Shown here: piece by piece, positions 11,201-19,842 of the stretch
Position numbering within the stretch: the first letter of the stretch is position 1
How the letters are laid out: the number at the start of each line of letters is the position of its first letter
From: Caprimulgus europaeus
Taxonomy: Eukaryota > Chordata > Aves > Caprimulgiformes > Caprimulgidae
Reading direction: 5' to 3'
Length of the DNA: 64,000 nucleotides
Assembly: GCA_907165065.1 (NCBI GenBank)
Contig: OU015550.1
Coordinates: 2,098,001-2,162,000, forward strand
Notes under the pieces: generated by a model
The model's input: only the letters and a program-made list of their open reading frames with translations
The model's database searches: none
What the model was told of the DNA's origin: nothing
Program-made: the position numbers and the translations under genes

Positions 11201-14200
11201 TGGAGCAGCTCTGCTGTGAGGACAGGCTGAGAGAGTTGGGGCTGTTCAGCCTGGAGAAGAGAAGGCTCCAGGGAGATCTTCCAGTGGCCTCCCAGTACCT
11301 GAAGGTGCCTATAAGAAAGCTGGGGAAGGACTGTCCCCAAGGACATGGAGCAATAGGATGAGGGGTGATGGTTTGAAACTAGAAAAGGGTCGATTTAGGT
11401 TGGATATGAGGAAAAAGCTCTTCAATATGAGGGTGGTGGATCATTGGAACAGGCTGCCCAGAGAGATGGTGGAGGCCCCATCCCTGGAAACATTCAAGGT
11501 CAGGCTGGATGGGGCTCTGAGCAACCTGCTCTAGTGAAGATGTCCCTGCTCACTGCAGGGGGGTTGGACTAGGTGACATTTGAAGGTCCCTTCCAACCCA
11601 ACACATTCTATGATTCTGTGAATTTATCTCCTCACCTGGGTTTCTAACACATCAACCCCCACCCTGCTGCTGGACACTATTATGGGCTGCACCAATTTAC
11701 AGCACCACTGCTTGGAGCAGCATCACCTGCTACAGGTCCTACCCAAGGCCAGGGCATGGTGGCTGTCACCGAGGTGTGAATCCAACTGGGAATTTGCCTG
11801 AAGCAACCAGGCTCTGGTGAGTGCCTCTGGATCACCTGCCACCCCCCAGGAGCCAGCCACGTCCTCCTGAGCTTGTTCCTCAGCCCGTGGCAGGAGGTTG
11901 GAGTAATTCATCAGCCGGGCGCTGCAGCGTGAGTCATCGCATCCTTGTCGGTCATTTGATGATGCTTCAGGAGCTGCTCATTTCTCTGCAGCCTCCTCAA
12001 GTACACAGAGATTAACTGTGGTGCTCATTCAAGCTGTTTCTACCCCAACCACAGGACCTCATTCCATGCTGGGTGGCACGTGGTGTGGTGAGTGTCACCG
12101 CCTGGGACGTGGGTGTGGTTGTGCTCAGACACGCGTGTGCAGACAGGACCAAGAAGTAAATCAGCTCTGTCCCAGCTGGAACCAGGACACAGGTCCCTCT
12201 GTCCTTGGCTGCATCAGAGCTGACAGACACAGGTCCATCATGAGCTTTCTCTCCTCTGCCAGGTGCCTACTTGGTCCCATACCTGGTCCTGCTCATCATC
12301 ATCGGGCTCCCCCTCTTCTTCCTGGAGCTGGCAGTGGGGCAGCGGATCCGCCGGGGCAGCATCGGTGTCTGGAATTACATCTGTCCCCGCCTGGGGGGCA
12401 TCGGCTACGCCAGCTGCCTCGTGAGTGCACCCATGGGTCCCTTCAGAGCCCCACCTCGGGGTGCACTGGGTGGCTTTGCAAGCTACAAAGTATGTGAGGG
12501 GTAGCCTGGAAGCGAACTTTGAGGAGCTCCTTGAAGAGCTTTGAGAGGTCAAGGGGAGTTTTGCCAGCTCCACTCATGGGTGGGTGGGAATTGGCCCATC
12601 CCCTGACCCCAGTACCTTGCTCCCCCTGGGTCCCTGCCCACTGGAAGGTGTGTTGGGGACAGTGTCACTGTCATTTAACACCGTGTCCTCCTCCCTCCCT
12701 CCAGGTCTGTTTTTTTGTCGGTCTCTATTACAACGTCATCATTGGCTGGAGCATCTTCTACTTCTTCAAGTCCTTCCAGTACCCTCTGCCCTGGAGCGAG
12801 TGTCCCGTCGTGAAGAACGGCTCGGTGGCCGGTAAGGGGTGGCTGCTGTCATGGGAGGAGGCTCAGCAGTTCCCAGGGAAGAGGGACTGTGGGACACTGG
12901 AGACCCCCAAGATCAGTAGCTATCACAGGTTGGGGGATACTCAAGGTTGAGGTGTCTCCTAGGGCACTGGGTCCTCTCCAGGCCAGCTGCCTTGATCATA
13001 TGGAGATGTTTCCCTTGAGTTGGATGAATCTCTCTCATCTTCTCCCCTTGGGATCTGTCTCTACTGGTGGGATTTGATACCAGTTTGAGGATCCAGAGCT
13101 CATGTCTCCAGGCTGCCTCAATGCTTGGGGCCAGGATCTGACCCAAGACCATGGAGGGAGGTAGCAAGAGCCAGGCAAGGCTCACCTGGCTGCTCCATCA
13201 GTGCCCAACTGAGCCAGTGATGGAGCTAATGGTGTTTGAGAGCAGCTGAGCATCTCCTTGGGCCACTCTGGGAGGTTTCATAGCAAATGCAAATGTCTCT
13301 CCTGTATTTGACATCTTGTTTTCTCCTGACAATGGCTTCAGGTCCTGCTTCTCCTTTCTCTGGCTAAAAATGAACCCTAAGAATTCCTGTCCCTTAGTTT
13401 CCAGGGGTCCTGCCTTCCCTGGCTGGCTCTGGCAGGTCTTTGACATTCATTGATGTTCATCCTCTAAGAGATGGTGAGTGACTCTCCTCCAGCCCTCTCA
13501 TGCTCTCCTGCCTCTGCTTGGTTGCAGTTGTGGAGACTGAATGTGAGAGGAGCTCAGCCACCACCTACTTCTGGTACCGTGAGACCCTGGACATCTCCAA
13601 CTCCATCTCGGAGAGTGGAGGACTCAACTGGAAGATGACCCTGTGTTTGCTGGTGGCCTGGAGCCTTGTTGGCTTGGCCATGATCAAAGGCATCCAGTCC
13701 TCAGGGAAGGTGGGTATTGGTGGCCACCTGAGCCTGGCTGGGGTCTGTCTTCGAGGCAGAAACCTCCTGCCTGGACCACGCTCTCCTACCTGATCTGGAG
13801 TGGCTGGAGGGTGCTGTGACCCCTGGGGGATGTTCACACCCACTCCAGAGTTGGAATCATCTCTGAGGGGATCCAAAATAAGATCAAAAAAGGGTTTAGG
13901 GAGGAGGTTTAGTCCAAATGACCCCCACAGCAATGGCCCAGGGCTCAGCCACAGCAGGCTAACCAGGTCACCTGCCCAGCCCCTGGATTCAGGGGCCATC
14001 AACTGTCCAGTCTCCTGATGCACATCATCTCCATGGATGCTTGTAGGATGTAGGGCTGAGAGCTGAGCCCTCCTTCACATCAGGAGCACTGGGACTCTGC
14101 AGGAGAAGCAGGGCAGGGAGGACCAGAAAGCTTTGTGAGGAGGACACCATTATCTTGCAGAAGCTGTTGACATTTCAAGCAAGGCTGTGTAAGCAGCGGG

Positions 14201-17200
14201 GTCAGATGCAGGAGGGTGTGGTCCCCCAGGATATTTGAACATCCCTGGCTCCAGATGTGCTCTGCAGAACATCTGGTGTGTTAGCAGCTAGCAGAAGGCT
14301 ATGAGACCCCTGCCCCACAGCCCTGAGAGCAGAGGGGTGGGAGTGAGCTGCAGAAGCAGGACCATGGCTGCAGGTCTCTCCTGCCCAGGATGAAGTCCCA
14401 TCTCCATCTGCTCCTCAGGGCACTGGAGATGTGCTGGGGGAAGGGGATGGAGAGGTGCAGAGCTGTCCTTCCCTCAGGGTCCTTGGTTTGTGTTTCAAGG
14501 ACTTTCTGATCCAACACCAGCATCTCCACATTCAGCAGCTCCAACAGTTTTTCACTCTTAAGTGTCTCCAAGCCCTTTGCTAACCCACCTGAGCTTCAGC
14601 CCTTGTGGCATCCTGCACTGCCTGAGGAGCAGACCTCATTTTGGAGGGGTCTTCTCACCCCTGTTGAGCTGTCCTGGGGTTGGGTGGGGAGGTGGCTGAG
14701 CTCAGCAGGCAGTAGATGAGCCGGTGCCCATGTTGCATCCCTCTTGCCCTAGGTGATGTACTTCAGCTCGCTCTTCCCCTACGTGGTGCTGGTTTGCTTC
14801 TTGGTGCGAGGACTTCTGCTGCGTGGAGCAGTGGATGGGATCATGCACATGTTCACACCCAAGGTGAGAACCTCCAAGCCCAGCAGACTCTAAGCAGGTT
14901 GTCCTCCTGGCTGGTCACCCTCTATTCTCCCTTACATTCCCCACCCCAAAGACCAGAGTACCAACCCCAAACCATCTTGGAGATCCTGATAGACCATTAG
15001 GATGTGTCAACAGCACCAACCAGGAGCAAACTCACCACCCTGGAGCTGCCTTGGGCCTCAGCATCACTCCTGTCACCTTAAGGTGCCCAGACACCAGGGT
15101 GAGGGACTGGAGGTGCCTGAGGTGTGATACCTTTAGAGACTCCATGGGAAGATGTTGGCTGGCAGCAAAAGCTCTGCTGGTGGTATGCATCCATTAATTA
15201 ACCAGCTAATTAATTAGCTAAGCAGAGATGTAGATGAATCAGCTCAGCTGACGAGGCTGTTAGAAGACACTAATTAGGATCTCTTGGTGAATGATGCTCT
15301 GAGGCCTCCAAGCCTGCGGCTCTGGCTCACAGGAGAGGGGGGATGTGGTGGGGGGACAGGAGGTTAAACAAACCCACCAGCTGAAACATTGGATTTCAGG
15401 TGCTCCAGGCACCCCAGAGGCAGGAGATGACTGGGGGAGGATGGAGACCCATCACTGAGTGGCACGTGGCTCCCGTGGGTGGGGAGGATGGAGATGCCAG
15501 CTCCACAGGGCAGCTGGGTGATCCACTGGGAAGCTGTAGGTCTTTGCACTGGGACATCAGGAACCCAGCTTGGGTTCTGGAGCAGATGATGCACCCAGAG
15601 ACATGGTCAGGTCAAATCTTCTCTTACCCTTCTCCTTCCTTCAGTTTTCCCCTCTGTGGGAAAGAGAAGAAGGACCTGTGAGTGCTGGGTAAGGCCAGAC
15701 CTGATGGTGGTAGATCAAAGCATGCCCATGGCTGCTCCAAAACCAGGCTGTAGGCACAGCAGCCTTCTAACTTAACTCCTGCTCCACTGGGATGAATTGT
15801 GGGCCACCAAACCACCTAACTTCTTCTTCTGTCTCCCTTCCAAGCTGGACAAGATGCTGGACCCCCAGGTGTGGCGGGAAGCAGCTACGCAGGTTTTCTT
15901 CGCCTTGGGCTTGGGCTTCGGAGGAGTCATCGCCTTCTCCAGCTACAACAAGCAGGACAACAACTGCCACTTTGATGCCACACTCGTCTCCTTCATCAAC
16001 TTCTTTACATCTGTCCTGGCCACTCTGGTTGTGTTTGCTGTGCTGGGCTTCAAAGCCAACATCATGAATGAGAAATGTGTGGTGGAGTAAGAGGCTTTGC
16101 TTTTTCTCTGCTTGGGGTGGGCAGGTCTTTGCTACTGCTGGTTGTGGTGGTGGTGGGTCTGGAGGCAATAGAACAAATGCTCTGGAGCTGGGTAATACCA
16201 TGTTTTGTTGGATCCAAGTTCCTGATGGTCAAGATCTGGATCTCCAGAGATGTCCTGTTGTAGCGGAGGCAGTTGGGGATTCAGCTCTTCCAACCTCAAA
16301 TCCAGTTCTAAGGTGGTCTCTGCAGTCTGTAAATTGATGGTAAACCCAACATGTCTGGTCACATCACCTGGGCTTCCCCCAGTTTTGACTCATCACAGGG
16401 TCCACTTGTCTGCAAGGTTAAGGGAGCTGCTGTGGTGGAGCCTGGAAGCAGCTGGAGAAGGTGGACTCGTGGACCTGGTGTTATCTTTAGTCAGTGAGCT
16501 GGATCCATAAAAATCCTGGCCCTGCAGTGTGGAGTCCCAGGGCAGGAGAGAAGCCACAGCAGCATGTGGTGAGAAGAAAGCCCAGAGAGCCCCTTCCCTG
16601 GTGATCCCCCACCTGCATCCTCTGTCCTGTAGCCCAGTGCAATGTTTACTTACACCTTGGGGAACTGCAAAGAGATCCTCTGACTGGGACCTGGGGAAGG
16701 GGACCCAGGGAGGTTCATCCTGCTTGGTGCAAAGGGCTTCCATGTTCAGGCCCCATCCTCCACCCTAGGAGGAAGGGGACATTTCTGGGTGATTAGGCTC
16801 TGCTCTCCCTTAGGAACGCTGAGAAGATCTTGGGCTACCTGAACACCAATGTGCTGAGCCATGACCTCATTCCACCCCACGTGAACTTCTCCCACCTCAC
16901 TGCCAAGGACTACCATGAGATGTACAGGGTGATCATGACAGTGAAAGAAGGGCACTTCAAAGAACTGGGCTTGGATGCCTGCCTGTTGGAGGATGAACTC
17001 AACAAGGTACCTGGTGGCACTCCTAGTAGGACCAGGAGGTCACCTACCTCATTGCCTCTCCCTGGTAGGAGCTGCTCTGCTTGTGTTGGTCCTGGTACAT
17101 GGATCTAGAGAAACTCTTGTTTGAGGCCTTCCAGGGATGGGGATTCCCTGTCCCTGTGGTCTTCCCCAGCACACTGTGGTCCTTCCTAGGGTGGGGGGAA

Positions 17201-19842
17201 GGTCTGCCCATAGCAAATCTAACTAGGTCATCAAATCTAGGGTCATCACTGCTTCTAGGTAGGGTACCAGGTTGGATTTTGAGTTCTTCAAAGAGTGGGT
17301 CATTGCACCAGGAGAGACCTAAGGTATGCAGGGGCTTGTAGGTTGTCCCCCTGACATGTTTCTCCTTACCTTTTGGTCATTTGTCCCCTTGAACAGTCGG
17401 TGCAAGGAACTGGCCTGGCCTTCATTGCCTTCACAGAAGCCATGACCCATTTCCCAGCCTCACCGTTTTGGTCTGTCATGTTCTTCCTGATGCTGATAAA
17501 CCTGGGCCTGGGGAGCATGATCGGGACCATGTCAGGCATCACCACACCCATCATCGACACCTTCAAGGTGCGGAAGGAAGTGTTCACAGGTGAGGTCTTT
17601 TCTCCTGCATCCTCCTGGGGAAGGGGTGGAGGGTCACAGAATCCCAGACTGGTGGGGGTGGGAAGGGACCTCAGGAGATCATCCAGTCCCACCCCCCTGC
17701 CAAAGCAGGGTCCCCACACCAGGTTGCACAGGAAAGTGTCCAGGTGGGTTTGAACATCTCCAGAGATGGAGACTCCACACCCTCTCTGGGCAGCCTGGCC
17801 CAGGGCTCCGGCACCCTCACAGGGAAGAAGTTTTTCCTTCAGTTTGTCTGGAACTTGTGGTGTCCCAGTTTGTGCCCATTGCCCCTTGTCCTGTCACTGG
17901 CCACCACCCAGAAGAGCCCGGCCCCATCCATTGCCCCCACACTTCAGATATTGACAGACATTGATCAGATCCCCTCTCAGGCTGCTCTTCTCCAGGCTGA
18001 GCAGCCCCAGCTCTCTCAGCCTCTCCTCACACAGGAGATGCTCCAGGCCCCTCAGCATCTCTGTGGGTCCCCATTGCCCTGAGGAGTCACTCCAGAAGAG
18101 TGTGGACACGGTGGTTGTGTACTCAGCCCTGATGATGCAGGGAATGACCTGTGTGATGGAGGTCATTGTTCCCCTTGGGGTGACCATGCCTGTTTGCTCC
18201 CTCCCTGCAGTTGGCTGCTGTATCTTCGCCTTTCTGGTGGGGTTGATCTTTGTGCAGCGCTCTGGGAATTACTTTGTCACCATGTTTGATGATTATTCAG
18301 CCACGCTGCCACTCACGGTCGTGGTCATCTTGGAGAACATCGCTGTGGCCTGGATTTATGGCACCAAGAAGTAAGGCATTTGTAGACCAAAAATAAGAAC
18401 TGTGCTGTAACTCCTGGCTAAACCTCCTTCCTTCCAGCTCCTTCCCATGGGGTTTTTCCACCAGGAGGTCAGCTCTGATGGAGCAAATGTCCCAGGGACA
18501 ACTACTTCATAGAGGCAGGAACTCAGGTCACCTTGATCCTTTGCTCTGTTCTAGGTGTAACCCAGCCCTAGGAGAAGGTCTTTCTGGTGGGTATCTAGTG
18601 TTGGTTATGGTGCTCTGTCACTACCCTTTTGTCTGAGGTTTCCAGGTCCTTCTGCAAAGAGACCTTATGCCCTTCAATGTCCATTCTTGTTGTTCATGAG
18701 TTGGCCAGAGGAAGGGAGTTGCTGGCTAATGCTCAAATGGCCTTTTCGTTAGGAGGTTCCCAACCAGTCCTACAGGCTTGAGTGACACACAGATGTCTGC
18801 TTGGATGAGCTGGGCTCTTCTTCAGGCCCTGCCTTGAGTGCAATTCACAATGGGGGCTCCTGGGAGGGAGTTCCACACTTGGACATGGGGAACAGCATGG
18901 CTCCATCTCTTCTTCTCGGCAGGTTCATGCAGGAGCTGACGGAGATGCTGGGTTTCCAGCCCTATAAGTTCTACTACTACACCTGGAAGTACGTCTCTCC
19001 CATCTGCATGGCCGTGCTGATGACTGCCAGCATCATCCAGCTGGGAGTCAGCCCCCCAGGCTACAGCGCATGGATCAGAGAGGAGGTGAGCACAGCTCCC
19101 TTCCCCACAGCCACCTCCACCCTAGGTCCAGGCTGAGAGCTGCAGACCACCCTGCTCTTCACAGCTCTGCTCATTTCTCCTCTTCTCTTCTGCTGGGAGA
19201 CATCCTGCTGCTCATCTTCTGCAGACAATCAGATTTGTCCTCACTGCCCAGAAGTCTCCAGCCAGCTCTGACCATGGGCTGATGTTGGAGCTTGGAGTTT
19301 GGTTTGCTTCCATAGCCACGTGCTGTGTGCAGGATCATGTCCTGTTCCTTGATTTGAACCCACCTTCAGGTGGTGCCCCTGGGGATGAAGTCCTTGCACT
19401 TAGGAGATGTTGCACCTGGTGTGCATCACCTTCACAGTACCAGCCCCTTCACATGAATATCTCTCTTTTCCAGGCTGCAGAGAAGTTCCTTTTCTACCCA
19501 ACCTGGGCCATGGCTATCCTCATCTCTCTGATCATCCTGGCATCCCTCCCTCTCCCTCTGGTCTTCATCCTCCGGCAGTTCCACCTCGTATCAGATGGCT
19601 CCAACACCCTCTCTGTCACTTACAAGAAGGGCCGGATGATGAAGGACATCTCCAATTTGGAAGACAATGATGAGACCCGCTTCATCCTGAGCAAAGTCCC
19701 CAGTGAGACCCCGTCCCCCATGCCCACACACCGTTCTTACCTGGGTCCTGGGAGCAACTCCCCCATGGAAATGAGCAGTGCACCCAACGGACGATACGGG
19801 AGTGGGTACCTACTGGCCAGCACCCCTGAATCTGAACTGTGA
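8004..19842 (+). CDS. SLC6A17: SLC6A17 (NTT4/XT1), vesicular neutral amino acid transporter; 11 coding exons
   Basis: Joined exons: 8004-8289, 12263-12420, 12705-12831, 13528-13709, 14753-14863, 15845-16086, 16814-17006, 17397-17589, 18211-18370, 18923-19085 and 19474-19842. They total 2184 nt, or 727 residues plus stop, and every junction is GT/AG with matching phase. The product is an SLC6-family Na+-coupled transporter that loads neutral amino acids such as proline, glycine and leucine into synaptic vesicles (family knowledge). TM1 (about 69-90) carries the SLC6 signature [22 protein letters not shown]2 is at about 98-122 and TM3 at about 147-172. The extracytoplasmic loop contains NGS (Asn186). 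TM4-TM7 span about 224-358. TM8-TM9 contain FTEAMTHFP and [23 protein letters not shown] helices, and the last helix is near 615-638. The cytosolic tail ends in ASTPESEL. The N-terminus [17 protein letters not shown] matches the mammalian protein as I recall it. No frameshifts or stops were found. Confidence 0.97.
10012..10050 (+). repeat. MIR/CORE-SINE-like core fragment
   Basis: GACAGATGGGGAAACTGAGG followed by CACGGAG closely resembles the conserved central part of MIR-type SINEs. The same core recurs in the window near 3221, 9490, 27128, 33387, 46675 and 60486. The fragment is too short and old to delimit precisely. Confidence 0.45.
10511..10680 (-). mobile_element. CR1 LINE fragment, reverse orientation
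   Basis: It begins with TCACAGAACCACAGAATGAT, the reverse complement of the CR1 3' tail, and continues with GGAAGGGACCTCAGGAGCTC and CACACCCTTTCTGGGCAGCC. It shares this sequence with the copy at 17633-18105. It lies head-to-head with the CR1 copy that starts about 150 bp downstream. Confidence 0.92.
10830..11622 (+). mobile_element. CR1 LINE 3' fragment (about 0.8 kb)
   Basis: This is the longest CR1 copy in the window. It contains the end of the decayed reverse-transcriptase ORF, with translated pieces such as [37 protein letters not shown] and [16 protein letters not shown]. The 3' UTR follows, ending in the diagnostic ATTCTATGATTCTGTGA direct repeats. A frameshift and stop near 11190 show it is dead. 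It lies in SLC6A17 intron 2 in sense orientation. Confidence 0.96.
12263..12420 (+). CDS. SLC6A17: SLC6A17 coding exon 2 (residues 96-148)
   Basis: The exon is preceded by CTCTGCCAG and followed by GTGAGT. It encodes [19 protein letters not shown] (TM2) and the conserved [16 protein letters not shown] loop, ending at the start of TM3. Entry is phase 1 and exit phase 0. The following intron is 284 bp. Confidence 0.97.
12705..12831 (+). CDS. SLC6A17: SLC6A17 coding exon 3 (residues 149-190)
   Basis: The acceptor is CCCTCCAG and the donor GTAAGG. The exon encodes most of TM3 ([20 protein letters not shown]) and the start of the large second loop with the glycosylation motif NGS at Asn186. Exit is phase 1. 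Confidence 0.97.
12832..13527 (+). other. SLC6A17: SLC6A17 intron 4 (about 0.7 kb)
   Basis: Unique sequence without recognised repeats, exons or motifs. Confidence 0.7.
13528..13709 (+). CDS. SLC6A17: SLC6A17 coding exon 4 (residues 191-251)
   Basis: The acceptor is GGTTGCAG and the donor GTGGGT. The exon encodes the rest of the second extracytoplasmic loop (cysteine at 196, [20 protein letters not shown]) and TM4 ([20 protein letters not shown]). Confidence 0.97.
13710..14752 (+). other. SLC6A17: SLC6A17 intron 5 (about 1 kb)
   Basis: No exon, CR1 copy or simple repeat is recognised here. The open frames are short and unrelated to known proteins. Confidence 0.7.
14753..14863 (+). CDS. SLC6A17: SLC6A17 coding exon 5 (residues 252-288)
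   Basis: Acceptor TTGCCCTAG and donor GTGAGA, both phase 0. The exon encodes TM5 ([20 protein letters not shown]) and the loop [12 protein letters not shown], as in the family. Confidence 0.97.
14864..15844 (+). other. SLC6A17: SLC6A17 intron 6 (about 1 kb)
   Basis: This intron contains an unusual AT-rich patch at 15184-15280 with repeated TAATTA cores, listed separately as a candidate enhancer. The rest is unremarkable. Confidence 0.7.
15184..15280. promoter_or_regulatory. Candidate intronic enhancer: TAATTA cluster
   Basis: Within 100 bp there are several homeodomain-type cores (ATTAATTAACC, CTAATTAATTAGC, CTAATTAGG) and a CAGCTCAGCTGA segment with E-box-like CAGCTG. The surroundings are GC-rich, so this AT-rich cluster stands out. 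Homeodomain factors bind TAATTA (known). Enhancer activity here is only inferred. Confidence 0.35.
15845..16086 (+). CDS. SLC6A17: SLC6A17 coding exon 6 (residues 289-368)
   Basis: The acceptor is CCTTCCAAG and the donor GTAAGA. The exon encodes [20 protein letters not shown] and then [20 protein letters not shown] (TM6 with the unwound substrate-site segment), then TM7 ([20 protein letters not shown]). It ends two bases into a Glu codon (phase 2). An apparent in-frame stop straddles the donor and is not part of the exon. Confidence 0.97.
16087..16813 (+). other. SLC6A17: SLC6A17 intron 7 (about 0.7 kb)
   Basis: Unique sequence; no repeat or exon recognised. Confidence 0.7.
16814..17006 (+). 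CDS. SLC6A17: SLC6A17 coding exon 7 (residues 369-433)
   Basis: The acceptor is CCCTTAG and the donor GTACCT. The exon encodes the long fourth extracytoplasmic loop ([20 protein letters not shown], then [20 protein letters not shown]). NFS is a further potential glycosylation motif. Confidence 0.96.
17007..17396 (+). other. SLC6A17: SLC6A17 intron 8 (390 bp)
   Basis: No repeat or exon recognised. It ends in a good acceptor (CCCTTGAACAG). Confidence 0.75.
17397..17589 (+). CDS. SLC6A17: SLC6A17 coding exon 8 (residues 434-497)
   Basis: The acceptor is GAACAG and the donor GTGAGG. The exon encodes [22 protein letters not shown]8 and the Gly/Ser-rich segment [19 protein letters not shown], which belong to the conserved transporter core. 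Confidence 0.97.
17590..18210 (+). other. SLC6A17: SLC6A17 intron 9, mostly CR1
   Basis: This 621-bp intron consists largely of one antisense CR1 fragment (17633-18105). Only about 43 bp at the 5' end and about 105 bp at the 3' end are left as unique sequence. Confidence 0.9.
17633..18105 (-). mobile_element. CR1 LINE fragment, antisense in SLC6A17 intron 9
   Basis: It starts with TCACAGAATCCCAGACTGG, the reverse complement of the CR1 3' end, and continues through CACCAGGTTGCACAGGAAAG and CCAGGCTGAGCAGCCCCAGC to CACTCCAGAAGAGTG. It is similar to 10511-10680 over their shared part. Its distal end lies about 105 bp before exon 10. Confidence 0.93.
18211..18370 (+). CDS. SLC6A17: SLC6A17 coding exon 9 (residues 498-550)
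   Basis: The acceptor is TCCCTGCAG and the donor GTAAGG. The exon encodes [34 protein letters not shown] and a helix ending [13 protein letters not shown]. It enters at phase 1 and exits at phase 2. Confidence 0.97.
18371..18922 (+). other. SLC6A17: SLC6A17 intron 10 (552 bp)
   Basis: Unique sequence; no repeat or exon recognised. Confidence 0.7.
18923..19085 (+). CDS. SLC6A17: SLC6A17 coding exon 10 (residues 551-605)
   Basis: The acceptor is TCTCGGCAG and the donor GTGAGC. The exon encodes [20 protein letters not shown], then the helix [20 protein letters not shown] and the loop [12 protein letters not shown]. Confidence 0.97.
19086..19473 (+). other. SLC6A17: SLC6A17 intron 11 (388 bp)
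   Basis: No repeat or exon recognised. It ends in CTCTTTTCCAG, a strong acceptor. Confidence 0.75.
19474..19842 (+). CDS. SLC6A17: SLC6A17 last coding exon (residues 606-727) with stop
   Basis: This exon encodes the final membrane helix ([20 protein letters not shown]) and the cytosolic tail with [39 protein letters not shown] and the C-terminus [12 protein letters not shown]. The TGA stop is at 19840-19842. The tail is nearly identical to the mammalian one as I recall it. Confidence 0.97.
   Translation, partial: AAEKFLFYPTWAMAILISLIILASLPLPLVFILRQFHLVSDGSNTLSVTYKKGRMMKDISNLEDNDETRFILSKVPSETPSPMPTHRSYLGPGSNSPMEMSSAPNGRYGSGYLLASTPESEL

Larger units (their letters stand above)
8290..12262 (+). 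other. SLC6A17: SLC6A17 intron 2 (about 4 kb)
   Basis: This intron holds two CR1 fragments in opposite orientation (10511-10680 minus, 10830-11622 plus) and a short MIR/CORE-SINE-like block around 10012-10050 containing GGGGAAACTGAGGCACGG. No exon-like open frame with recognisable protein similarity was seen. Confidence 0.8.

Noticed and set aside
10901..11361. Reverse-transcriptase-like peptide as a possible gene
   Set aside because: It is the decayed 3' end of CR1 ORF2 with a frameshift and stop, not an active gene.
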